46,550 bases of DNA from Bacillota bacterium (GTDB lineage Bacteria > Bacillota > Clostridia > Acetivibrionales > DSM-1351), in contig JAEZRV010000026.1 of the NCBI GenBank assembly GCA_023444055.1, positions 1 through 46,550 of the forward strand, written 5' to 3'. The position numbers and the translations under genes are program-made. Every line of letters begins with the position of its first letter. The first letter of the stretch is position 1. The notes beneath the pieces are model-generated. The model ran no database searches and was not told the origin of the DNA. It was given only the letters and a program-made list of their open reading frames with translations. Below are positions 18,591 through 25,926 of this stretch, piece by piece.

Positions 18591-18798
18591 CCCCCATCCA
18601 TCTTAGTATAGGAATATCCAGAATATCCATATATGTGAATTTGCCCGAAGTGTATAGTTTTTCAATCATCCATGTAGAGTGACTGAGCCAAACTAAAGGT
18701 ATTCCTGCTACCCTGCAAGAAATGCTATTACTAAAATTAAAACCTGTTATAACCATAACAGGCTTTTCTTTTGTATAAAATTCAATTTCACTTTTTAC
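18591..18798 (-). pseudogene. MGT-type glycosyltransferase fragment
   Basis: A 69-codon fragment reads FYTKEKPVMVITGFNFSNS, then VAGIPLVWLSHSTWMIEKLY and FTYMDILDIPILRW. The pattern is that of the N-terminal domain of UDP-glycosyltransferases that modify natural products (macrolide-GT type). It has no start, is bounded upstream by a TAA at 18799-18801, and is joined head-on to the metG fragment at about 18590 by deletion. The hairpin-like CCTGTTAT/ATAACAGG at 18743-18762 lies within its codons. Confidence 0.5.
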
Positions 18799-18926
18799 TT
18801 AACAACACCACAGCCTTCTCCTCTTACATATCCATTCGCACTATCATCAAATGTTTTACTATTTGCAAACCTAGATTTATGTTTCATATTAATTTGTGCT
18901 CTACTAAAATTATCCAGCATCGACAC
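18795..18926 (-). pseudogene. Polyketide-synthase ketosynthase fragment
   Basis: The last codons read SRAQINMKHKSRFANSKTFDDSANGYVRGEGCGVVK and then stop. FDxSANGYVRGEGCGVV is the highly conserved strand of type I ketosynthase domains following the active-site region. Only about 40 codons survive, without the catalytic Cys or His motifs. An SD-like GGAGGG precedes a GTG at 18926, but the product would be meaningless alone. It indicates that a modular PKS gene once stood here, next to the present lipid-type operon. Confidence 0.65.
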
Positions 18927-19081
18927 GATATTCCCTCCTATAGGTTTACTTATATATTCAGTTTTAGTAGAATGAAGAAATCTAAAAATCAAATATTTAT
19001 TGTTAACTTAGCATTAATTATATTTAATAGAAATAATTAATGTCTAAGGTTACACAGCTTAACTCTATAGTCCAGTTCTAT

Positions 19082-19744
19082 TTAAAACAAGTAAGGTATA
19101 AATCTTTTCACCTTTTTTTTGTAATTAATATACTGGTTTCCAAACTCACCAATCAGCAATTTTTCCTCATATAAAACCCTCCTGTATCCCAAAGGACAAA
19201 ACATAAGTACTAGTATAAATCCCAAATATGTCCCGAATAGTGTAGAACATCCGATAATAATTGCAACTGTACCAGTATAGGCTGGATGTCGTATATATTT
19301 GTAAATTCCCCCAGTGATAAGTTGATGGGTATTTACAATCTGAATTTTATGTGAAAAGTATTTGCCTAAATGCAATTTTGCTAATGTTCTTAATATCGTT
19401 CCAATAGTTATATATACTAAACCTAGCATAAAGTTAATTTGCCATTGACTTCTTGGAAATATAAATATAACTTGAAAATACCAGTTGAGAGTAGTTAAAA
19501 TTATGCATAAACTTACTATAGCTGCGCTAATAATACCATTATCAGAAGATCTCTGATGGGAGTATTCCCTTAACGTAAAACATTCAATAATTATTCCAAT
19601 AGAAATGACAGTCGCTGAACTATACAGTTCAGTGTAATTCATATTAACATCATTAAAAAAAATTCGCAGACAAGTAATACATATAATAAACGGAGCTAAA
19701 AATATTAAAATAATATCAACTCTAACTTTTTTTGAATTAACCAT
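19082..19744 (-). CDS. ICMT/PEMT-like integral membrane methyltransferase
   Basis: A 220-residue membrane protein with about six hydrophobic segments. The C-terminal part carries the family signature of isoprenylcysteine carboxyl methyltransferases and phospholipid methyltransferases: LITGGIYKYIRHPAYTG (about residues 142-158, with the SAM-binding R-HP-Y) followed by EEKLLIGEFGNQYINYKKKVKRFIP, with the conserved double-Glu region. The family transfers methyl from SAM to lipid-borne carboxyl or amine groups at the membrane. It starts 9 bp after the epimerase with its own AAGGAG, as the last gene of the ACP operon. Methylation of the lipid product or headgroup is inferred from context. Confidence 0.8.
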   Translation of the reverse strand: MVNSKKVRVDIILIFLAPFIICITCLRIFFNDVNMNYTELYSSATVISIGIIIECFTLREYSHQRSSDNGIISAAIVSLCIILTTLNWYFQVIFIFPRSQWQINFMLGLVYITIGTILRTLAKLHLGKYFSHKIQIVNTHQLITGGIYKYIRHPAYTGTVAIIIGCSTLFGTYLGFILVLMFCPLGYRRVLYEEKLLIGEFGNQYINYKKKVKRFIPYLF

Positions 19745-19753
19745 AACAACTCC

Positions 19754-20758
19754 TTACATCCATTCAGACTTTTTATACCATTCCCATGTTTCAGTAATGG
19801 CTTGTTCGTGCGTTGTACCGCAGACTATCCCATACTTAGTCTTAGCTTTACTGGTTGTACATACCCAATCATATTTAAACAAATCATCTATTCGGGGTGA
19901 CGGCAAGTGATTAAGTTTGAATATCCCTATTATTTTTGTGATGATTTTAATAATAAAATGAGTAGGAATACTAAATAAATGTATATTAATTACTTTTTTA
20001 TTTGAGACTAATTTCAATATACTCATAAATTTATTAAGTGAAAGGATATCAGAACTTGAAATAAAAACCACCTCTGACTTTTCCTTATAATTATTATGTT
20101 TAATAGATAATTGTATTAGACCTTCAACTAAATCTTTTACATAAACCAATGAAAATTTTGTACCACCATTATTAAATAGCGTCATGCATATGCCCTTATT
20201 TATCATCTTAAATATAGTAAGAAAATTTTTATCTCTTGGTCCAAAGACAGCTGGTGGTCTTACAATAATGAGTTTTGTTTTGCTAAGGCTATTTTTCAGA
20301 ATATTTTCGGATATATATTTACTTTTACCATAGAAGTCAGTCGGCTTTGGGATTGTTTCCTCATTAATTGGGATACCCTTTATACAAGGTCTTACAGCCT
20401 TTATCGAGCTTAAAAAAATGACTGTTTTTATATGTGGATTCTGTTTGCAGGCTTCTGCTATAGCTTTAGCCGCATTAGCATTTAGATCCATATTGCTTTT
20501 CATACGACTTAGTCCAAGACCAGCTACATGGTAAATAATATCTATATCTTTTAGACTGTAAATATAAGTATTAATGTCTGTAATGTCTCCTTTTACCAAG
20601 GTCACATCTAACCCTACTAACCATTCAATTTTTGATATATCTCTAACTAGGCACGTAACATTAGCCCCTGCTTTTACTAAAGCTTCTGCCAAGTGACTAC
20701 CTATAAAACCAGTGGCGCCTGTTAAAAACACATTGACACCACTAAGATTAGAATCCAT
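19754..20758 (-). CDS. NAD(P)-dependent epimerase/reductase, CerR-like candidate
   Basis: A 334-residue extended SDR: GATGFIG nucleotide loop at residues 14-20, catalytic S118 with Y143-x3-K147 (DFYGKSKYISE), and the RPPAVFGPRD segment after it. A hydrophobic stretch near 255-275 (IPTHFIIKIITKIIGIF) could touch the membrane. The start has GAGGAG and overlaps the oxoamine synthase gene by 11 bp, so the two are coupled. In bacterial ceramide synthesis a protein of this family (CerR) reduces the 3-keto group of the product made by the oxoamine synthase and N-acyltransferase; the linkage here suggests the same. General epimerase/dehydratase activity on a sugar is the alternative. Confidence 0.8.
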   Translation of the reverse strand: MDSNLSGVNVFLTGATGFIGSHLAEALVKAGANVTCLVRDISKIEWLVGLDVTLVKGDITDINTYIYSLKDIDIIYHVAGLGLSRMKSNMDLNANAAKAIAEACKQNPHIKTVIFLSSIKAVRPCIKGIPINEETIPKPTDFYGKSKYISENILKNSLSKTKLIIVRPPAVFGPRDKNFLTIFKMINKGICMTLFNNGGTKFSLVYVKDLVEGLIQLSIKHNNYKEKSEVVFISSSDILSLNKFMSILKLVSNKKVINIHLFSIPTHFIIKIITKIIGIFKLNHLPSPRIDDLFKYDWVCTTSKAKTKYGIVCGTTHEQAITETWEWYKKSEWM

Positions 20759-21938
20759 ATTTTCTCCTCGCTTCTATTAATATATCCATGGCCTTACTAC
20801 ATTCACTTAATGTGTGCTTTGCCGAAACTCCAATCCTTAGTCTTGATTTTCCTAATGGAACAGTTGGCATTATCATTGCTGATACAAAAAGCCCGTTATT
20901 CATAAGCCAATTTGTAACTTCTACAGTTAATTCATTACTTCCTATAATTATAGGTATTATATGACTTTCACTGTTTCCAGTATTAAAGCAATATTCTTTT
21001 AAAATACTATGCATATATTCTGTATTTTTTTTAAGAGATGTCCGGAGGTTTACGCCTTCATTTTTAAGTACTTCTAATGCAGCAACAGAAGCTGCTGCAA
21101 CACCAGGTGCGCTACCTCTAGACGATGTATAGTGCGAACAAAAATGTCTAAGGATGTCAATAATCGATCTATCTGCTACCACAAAGCCACCTATACTCCC
21201 TAACGCCTTACTCATTGTTCCCACGTATATGTCAACACGTTCCAAAACATTTGCAATCTCTGATAAACCTCCGCCGTTGTCTCCACATGTTCCAAAGGAG
21301 TGAGCTTCATCTACCATTACCATAGCATCATATTTGTCAGCAAGGTAACAAATATCTTCTAATCTTGCAAAGTCACCATCAGCGCTGAATAGACCATCAA
21401 CAACAATTAACTTTCTGTTATAGTTTTGTGACGTCTTAAGTATCTCCTCTAACTTTTCCATGTTATTATGGTCATAATAAGTCTTTTCAGCATCTGACAA
21501 CTTGCTCCCAATAAATATAGAAGAGTGATTAAGTCTATCATTTATAATTAAGTCTCTAGCTCCCATTATTGACGAAATGACACCAATATTCGCATGTGTT
21601 CCAGATGGAAAGAGAATAGCTTCTCCCTCTTTTCTTTTAAAAACTTCGGCAAGCCCCTTTTCAAGTTTGTGATGATATGTGGTGTAACCGCAAAACATTT
21701 GACCACCGTATGTATTAGTTCCAAACTCCCGGATTGCCTTGATAGATTGTTCAATTATATAGTCATTTTTAGCTAGACCCAAATAGTCACATGACCCAAA
21801 CATAAGAGCAGCCTCATGGTTTTCAAAATTTATGAAATTATCCACATAACTTTCTGCAACAGGTAAATAAGGATAGCAGCCTTTTGATTTCCAAGAAAGT
21901 ATTTCCTTGTATACACTTTTTAACATTATAGGTTCCAT
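20748..21938 (-). CDS. Alpha-oxoamine synthase (serine palmitoyltransferase family)
   Basis: A 396-residue PLP enzyme of fold type I: NDRLNHSS (His138 stacks on PLP), VDEAHSFG (Asp210, His213) and GTMSKALGSIGG with the Schiff-base Lys at about 244. FGSCDYLGLAKND and FGTNTYGGQMFCGYTTYHHKLE are characteristic of the alpha-oxoamine synthases (AONS, KBL, ALAS, SPT), which condense an acyl thioester with an amino acid and release CO2. Length fits a stand-alone soluble member. There is no biotin or haem gene nearby, while ACP, GNAT N-acyltransferase and reductase genes are, so SPT-like condensation of serine (or another amino acid) with an acyl-ACP is the favoured role. SD is GAGAGGG. Confidence 0.85.
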   Translation of the reverse strand: MEPIMLKSVYKEILSWKSKGCYPYLPVAESYVDNFINFENHEAALMFGSCDYLGLAKNDYIIEQSIKAIREFGTNTYGGQMFCGYTTYHHKLEKGLAEVFKRKEGEAILFPSGTHANIGVISSIMGARDLIINDRLNHSSIFIGSKLSDAEKTYYDHNNMEKLEEILKTSQNYNRKLIVVDGLFSADGDFARLEDICYLADKYDAMVMVDEAHSFGTCGDNGGGLSEIANVLERVDIYVGTMSKALGSIGGFVVADRSIIDILRHFCSHYTSSRGSAPGVAAASVAALEVLKNEGVNLRTSLKKNTEYMHSILKEYCFNTGNSESHIIPIIIGSNELTVEVTNWLMNNGLFVSAMIMPTVPLGKSRLRIGVSAKHTLSECSKAMDILIEARRKYGF

Positions 21939-21959
21939 AAAAATCCCTCTCTTGCTTAT

Positions 21960-23120
21960 TTAATTTTTAATGTACAGTTTTTGGAGTGATTTGCTGGCTA
22001 GTTCTCTCATTGTCTCTGAAGAACCTGCATAAACACTTAATACCCTCATATCCCTCATTACCTGTTCCATCCAAGTTCCTTCAATCATGCATTCGCTTCC
22101 ATGTAATTGAACACATCTTTTTACAATTTTTTGAGCTTTTTCTGTTATACAATACTTAGCCATACAAGTACGAATCCTATCCACCTTGCCTCCCTCAGAC
22201 ATTTGTCCAACTATTTTATGAACAAACGCCTTGCAGCTTTCAAGTTCTGCAGCCATAAAGCTTAATTCGTGAGCCACAGCCTGGTGCTTTATCAATGGGA
22301 TACCACCTATTATTCTTGAACGGGCAAACTTTACTGTATCCTCAAAACAACATTGAGCTAAAGCAACTGCTCCACATGCAATTAATAGCCTTTCCTCAAA
22401 AAAAACATTTGAAAAATATATGTATCCCTGATTAACCTTACCGACTGTATTTTTAAATGGAACTATACAGTTTTTAAATTTTATTTTACCAATTTGGGAT
22501 GCTCTTTGCCCTAATTTTCTTTGATCTTCAATTTCAATTCCTTGCGTCGATGTTGGTACTGCAATAAAAGTCATACTTAGGGGAACCCTTGCCTTTCCAG
22601 TCCTTGCAAACACAATGAGGACATCAGCTATAGGAGCATTCGTTATAAACATCTTTTCTCCATTTATAACCCAATTATCGCCATCTCTTTCAGCATAACA
22701 CTGTATTGCATTAATTAAATCAGATCCCCCTTCAGGTTCGGTTGCCGCCAAACCCGCAACCATTTCACTCCTAATTATCGGCTTCAGAAAACTTTCGTGT
22801 ATGTACTCAGAACCATACCTGTAAAGCAATGGACAAACAGTATTAATCTGAATAAGTAAGCTGGATGCAAGACTAGGTTCTTTTATTTTCATAATTTCTT
22901 CCATAAGGATAAAACTATATGAGAAGTCTAAGCCCAAACCGCCTTTCTCCTTTGGAATCATAATACCCAAAATATCCTTTTCACTAAACATTTCAAATAG
23001 TTTACGTGGAAAGCAGTTCTGGTTGTTCCATACATTCATGAATGGCACAATATCATTTTCGAGAAAATCTCTCACTTTACTCCTAAAAGCTATGTGTGTA
23101 TCGTTATATTTTAAATGCAT
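21960..23120 (-). CDS. Acyl-CoA dehydrogenase, LCAD-like (1)
   Basis: About 386 residues covering the full ACAD fold: N-terminal helical domain, GLAATEPEGGSDL (flavin/substrate motif), EKMFITNAPIADV in the beta domain, and ERLLIACGAVALAQ opening the C-terminal helical domain. The usual YEGT catalytic Glu near the end is Ala here (YAGSSETMRE), but a Glu sits in FEERLLIA, the place used by long-chain and isovaleryl dehydrogenases. It is therefore probably an active FAD enzyme making a trans-2 double bond in a long acyl-CoA or acyl-ACP. The ATG at 23120 is chosen because GTGGAGG precedes it; the longer frame starts at 23147. It ends 21 bp before the oxoamine synthase. Confidence 0.83.
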   Translation of the reverse strand: MHLKYNDTHIAFRSKVRDFLENDIVPFMNVWNNQNCFPRKLFEMFSEKDILGIMIPKEKGGLGLDFSYSFILMEEIMKIKEPSLASSLLIQINTVCPLLYRYGSEYIHESFLKPIIRSEMVAGLAATEPEGGSDLINAIQCYAERDGDNWVINGEKMFITNAPIADVLIVFARTGKARVPLSMTFIAVPTSTQGIEIEDQRKLGQRASQIGKIKFKNCIVPFKNTVGKVNQGYIYFSNVFFEERLLIACGAVALAQCCFEDTVKFARSRIIGGIPLIKHQAVAHELSFMAAELESCKAFVHKIVGQMSEGGKVDRIRTCMAKYCITEKAQKIVKRCVQLHGSECMIEGTWMEQVMRDMRVLSVYAGSSETMRELASKSLQKLYIKN

Positions 23121-23167
23121 ACAATCCTCCACTAAATCAAAAATCAACTTAAAATAATTATAAGTTT

Positions 23168-24271
23168 CTACAACCCCTTTGAAATAATCTCCTTCATAAC
23201 CTCCGGGGCACCCGCAAAAAGTCCTGCACCAATTGTGTCTCTATACACACGAGTTATTGGAGTCTCAGCCAAATATCCCCTACCACCAAATAGCTGAAGG
23301 CAACTGTCAATTATTTTTTGTGAATTTTCTGCGCATAAAACCTTTAACATTGCAACTTTTCTAGTGAATTTTGTAGACTTATTTGGCCATTCTTCACATA
23401 CTTCATAAGCAAAAGCCTTAAGAATCTCATACTCTGCGCATAAATCCGCAAGTTTATGTCTAATAGCCTGTAAATTACCTAATCTATCATTCATGAGTTG
23501 TCTGCTGTTTACAAATTCAAAAGTCATTTTAATAGCATTCTCAGTACTTGAAAGCAACAAAAGAGAGCCAATTAACCTTTCCTCATTAAATGCTTCATTT
23601 AAAATAAGAAGTCCTCTATTAGAATCACCGATAATGTTTTCTGCCGGGACGTGACAATTATCAAAAGTTATTTCGCCCATGTTCGCTGTATATAAACCGC
23701 CTGTTTTTATTCTGCTTACTGTAATTCCTTCACCACTTAAGGGTACTAATACCAGTGTAAATCCAAGGAAGTGGCTCTTTTCAGAGGATTTAGCCAAAAC
23801 AATTACAAAGTCCGCACCAGGTACATTGAGAATAAATTTCTTTGTACCGTTTATTATGAGTTTGTCTCCTTCACTAAAAATACTGGTATTTACAGAATTA
23901 ATAATATCAGAACCCCCATTAGGTTCTGTGATGGCAATAGCGCCAACCATTTCTCCCTTGAGCATAGGTTCAAGATACTTTTCTTTTAATTGATCTGATC
24001 CAAAGTATTTTAGCATAAAAAGTGGTATATTTATATTGTTTATAATCGTGCAAGCTATACCCAAAGAATTAATCCTTCCTAAAGATTCAGCCAGTATTAT
24101 TTTATTTCTAAAACTATATTCAGTATGAACACAGTTATATATAATACCCGCTTCGCCTAATTCTTTTACAAGCCATAGAGGACAAATTTTCTGAGTCTCC
24201 CACTTTTCTACATTAGGCAAAATATTATTTTCAATAATTTCGCTTATTTTTTTTTCAAATTGTTCTTCCAT
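23168..24271 (-). CDS. Acyl-CoA dehydrogenase, LCAD-like (2)
   Basis: A 367-residue paralogue of the neighbouring dehydrogenase: GAIAITEPNGGSDI, KKFILNVPGADFVIVLA, NEERLIGS (candidate catalytic Glu) and a C-terminal LFGGRGYLAETPITRVYRD. The YEGT position again lacks Glu (LFAGAPEVMKE). Two different dehydrogenases in tandem suggest either a heteromeric complex, as in some steroid-degrading ACADs, or two successive desaturations. RBS AGGAG sits six bases before the ATG. Substrate is unknown; the operon ACP is a likely carrier. Confidence 0.83.
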   Translation of the reverse strand: MEEQFEKKISEIIENNILPNVEKWETQKICPLWLVKELGEAGIIYNCVHTEYSFRNKIILAESLGRINSLGIACTIINNINIPLFMLKYFGSDQLKEKYLEPMLKGEMVGAIAITEPNGGSDIINSVNTSIFSEGDKLIINGTKKFILNVPGADFVIVLAKSSEKSHFLGFTLVLVPLSGEGITVSRIKTGGLYTANMGEITFDNCHVPAENIIGDSNRGLLILNEAFNEERLIGSLLLLSSTENAIKMTFEFVNSRQLMNDRLGNLQAIRHKLADLCAEYEILKAFAYEVCEEWPNKSTKFTRKVAMLKVLCAENSQKIIDSCLQLFGGRGYLAETPITRVYRDTIGAGLFAGAPEVMKEIISKGL

Positions 24272-24316
24272 TTTCTACTCCTTTTTAACTTTGAAAAGAA
24301 CTCATAAATTTCATAT

Positions 24317-25414
24317 CTATATGTTCAACACATATAACCCATAAGTTTTACATGAGTAATTTTCCTTGCCTACAATATTTGTAATTTCTTGTCTGAAATT
24401 ATTATTGTTTTCAAGCACCCAAGCAATATGGATTTCTTCAATTCCTACTTCAGGACAAATCCTATTTAGTAGTTCATCATATATCAATGCTTCAATACCT
24501 TTGTATCTGTATTTAGGATGTACTCCTATAAATAATGCTCTATAGCTTTTTAAGCATTTAGCTTTTTCTAAATCAACGTTACCATTTACATCGATTACTT
24601 GATTTATATCTGGCATAATCATCTGAAAGCCTATCACTTTCCCTTTGTGTTCTACAATCATCGAATACTGTAACAATTCTTTCATTTCATGCGATGAATC
24701 ATATAATTCATCTGCATTTAAAGGAATGAAACCCCAATTCCTCTGCCATGCCTCATTATACAAATCTACAATTTTTACAATTTCTGATTCGAAATTTTTT
24801 AAATCAAAAAACCTGATTTTTATATCTGAATACCTTAATCTGACGAGCTTTGCAAAACTGGCTACCCTACTATAATGCTGTTCAAGCTTTACTATAAACT
24901 CACTCATATACATTGCCTTTTCAAATCCTACCGATTTTAGCAACTCTATATAATATGGTGGTGTATAAGGCATTCCAAATAACGGTCTGCCTGATCCTTC
25001 CACTAAAAGTCCTCTGGTATCGCTTAATTTTGCAGACATTGGGCCCATTATTTTTTTTAATTTTCTAGTTTTAAACCATTTTTTTATCTCATCAAATATT
25101 ATTTTTACGACTTGCGTATTGTTGATAGATTCAAAGTGCGAAAAAAAGCCAGTAGGCTCTCCAAGATACAAAGAACTCTCTTTGTCCCATGAAACCGCAG
25201 CTCTAGCAACTGGTGTGTCATTATCCATCACTATAAAAATATCTTTTTCACCACGTTCTAGATATTTATCATTTATATAAAAATCAGAAAATACACTTTC
25301 CTCTGTCACTTTGACCCAGTTACTATCATTTTGGTATAGTTTATATGGAAGATTAGCGAAATTCTTTAGATTTTTATCAGTTATTCCTGATACCACATAT
25401 AAATTTGGATTCAT
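24317..25414 (-). CDS. GNAT-fold N-acyltransferase, bacterial ceramide synthase-like
   Basis: A 365-residue protein with the layout of the large GNAT family to which bacterial ceramide synthase (bCerS) belongs. The N-terminus has NLPYKLYQNDSNWVKV, matching the family's 'lP..lY..d..WVPP' opening. The middle has LGEPTGFFSHFESINN, KKIMGPMSAKLSDTRGLLVEG and PYTPPYYIELLKSVGFEK, the 'GP...G.LveG...P..yYxxLlexxGF' core. The C-terminal half holds IGVHPKYRYKGIEALIYDEL, a GNAT acyl-CoA-binding motif A. It is soluble or peripheral with no signal. It is second in the operon, directly after ACP, consistent with acyl transfer to the oxoamine. RBS AAGGAGGAG. Family membership is recognised by pattern only; substrate is inferred from the neighbours. 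Confidence 0.7.
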   Translation of the reverse strand: MNPNLYVVSGITDKNLKNFANLPYKLYQNDSNWVKVTEESVFSDFYINDKYLERGEKDIFIVMDNDTPVARAAVSWDKESSLYLGEPTGFFSHFESINNTQVVKIIFDEIKKWFKTRKLKKIMGPMSAKLSDTRGLLVEGSGRPLFGMPYTPPYYIELLKSVGFEKAMYMSEFIVKLEQHYSRVASFAKLVRLRYSDIKIRFFDLKNFESEIVKIVDLYNEAWQRNWGFIPLNADELYDSSHEMKELLQYSMIVEHKGKVIGFQMIMPDINQVIDVNGNVDLEKAKCLKSYRALFIGVHPKYRYKGIEALIYDELLNRICPEVGIEEIHIAWVLENNNNFRQEITNIVGKENYSCKTYGLYVLNI

Positions 25415-25454
25415 TGCTCCTCCTTATATCTCTATCTTATTTCATTAATTAATC

Positions 25455-25697
25455 CTACTTATACTCTTCAATGAAAGCAATCAAATCTCCTACACACTTA
25501 TTACCCATATCTTCTTTATAAAACTCGTCAGAATCAAATTGAATATCCAAATCGTCCATTACTCTCACCATAATTTCTGCAATTGATAAGGAATCTAAGC
25601 TCAGGTCAGCCCCAAGACTTGATTTTTCAGTTATTTTCTCTATAGGCAAATCTGCTTCCTCAGCAATAATTTTAAACACCTCATTTTTTAAATCCAT
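25455..25697 (-). CDS. Acyl carrier protein
   Basis: Eighty acidic residues with the phosphopantetheine attachment motif ADLSLDSLSIAEI (Ser36 in DSL) and the usual helix II that follows it. Helix I (EVFKIIAEEADLPIEKITEKSSLG) is normal. It is a dedicated carrier rather than the housekeeping AcpP, because it heads a specialised operon and is not beside fab genes. SD AGGGAGG with a seven-base spacer. It starts the leftward operon and is divergent from the sensor kinase across 229 bp that hold a promoter and direct repeats. Confidence 0.9.
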   Translation of the reverse strand: MDLKNEVFKIIAEEADLPIEKITEKSSLGADLSLDSLSIAEIMVRVMDDLDIQFDSDEFYKEDMGNKCVGDLIAFIEEYK

Positions 25698-25745
25698 TAA
25701 TAAATCCTCCCTTTTAAAAGTAAAAATTTCTATTTAAAATTTTAA

Positions 25746-25775
25746 ATTGTAATCAAGTAAGTGTAAATATGTCAA
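25746..25775 (-). promoter_or_regulatory. Promoter of the ACP operon
   Basis: Read on the minus strand: TTGACA (25775-25770), 18 bases, TACAAT (25751-25746). The hexamers are perfect or near-perfect sigma-A. It places the start point about 40 bp upstream of the ACP start codon. Confidence 0.65.
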
Positions 25776-25776
25776 A

Positions 25777-25812
25777 AGTAACTGTTTTTTTCACAAAGTA
25801 ACTTTAGTAACT
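25777..25812. promoter_or_regulatory. Triple AGTAACT repeats, candidate response-regulator site
   Basis: AGTAACT occurs three times in the same orientation, at 25777-25783, 25797-25803 and 25806-25812 (AGTTACT on the minus strand). The first abuts the -35 hexamer of the ACP promoter, and spacings are 20 and 9 bases, about two and one helical turns. The position suits an activator, and the divergent gene pair encodes a LuxR-type response regulator. Binding is inferred. Confidence 0.5.
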
Positions 25813-25926
25813 TAATACCATATATGTATTTACTATCAAAATAAAATATAATATAATATGCTAGTATGTGTTTTGTAAAATAAACCATTTTATTACTATT
25901 ATTAGGGAAGGAAAACCGACAAGGAC

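Noticed and set aside
18743..18762. CCTGTTAT/ATAACAGG hairpin followed by CTTTTCTTTT as a terminator
   Set aside because: It lies within the codons of the glycosyltransferase fragment (KPVMVITG), and no gene on the plus strand ends there.
20748..21938. Oxoamine synthase as biotin-pathway BioF or threonine-pathway KBL
   Set aside because: No biotin, pimeloyl or threonine dehydrogenase gene is nearby, whereas ACP, GNAT acyltransferase and reductase genes are. The residual possibility is noted in the finding.
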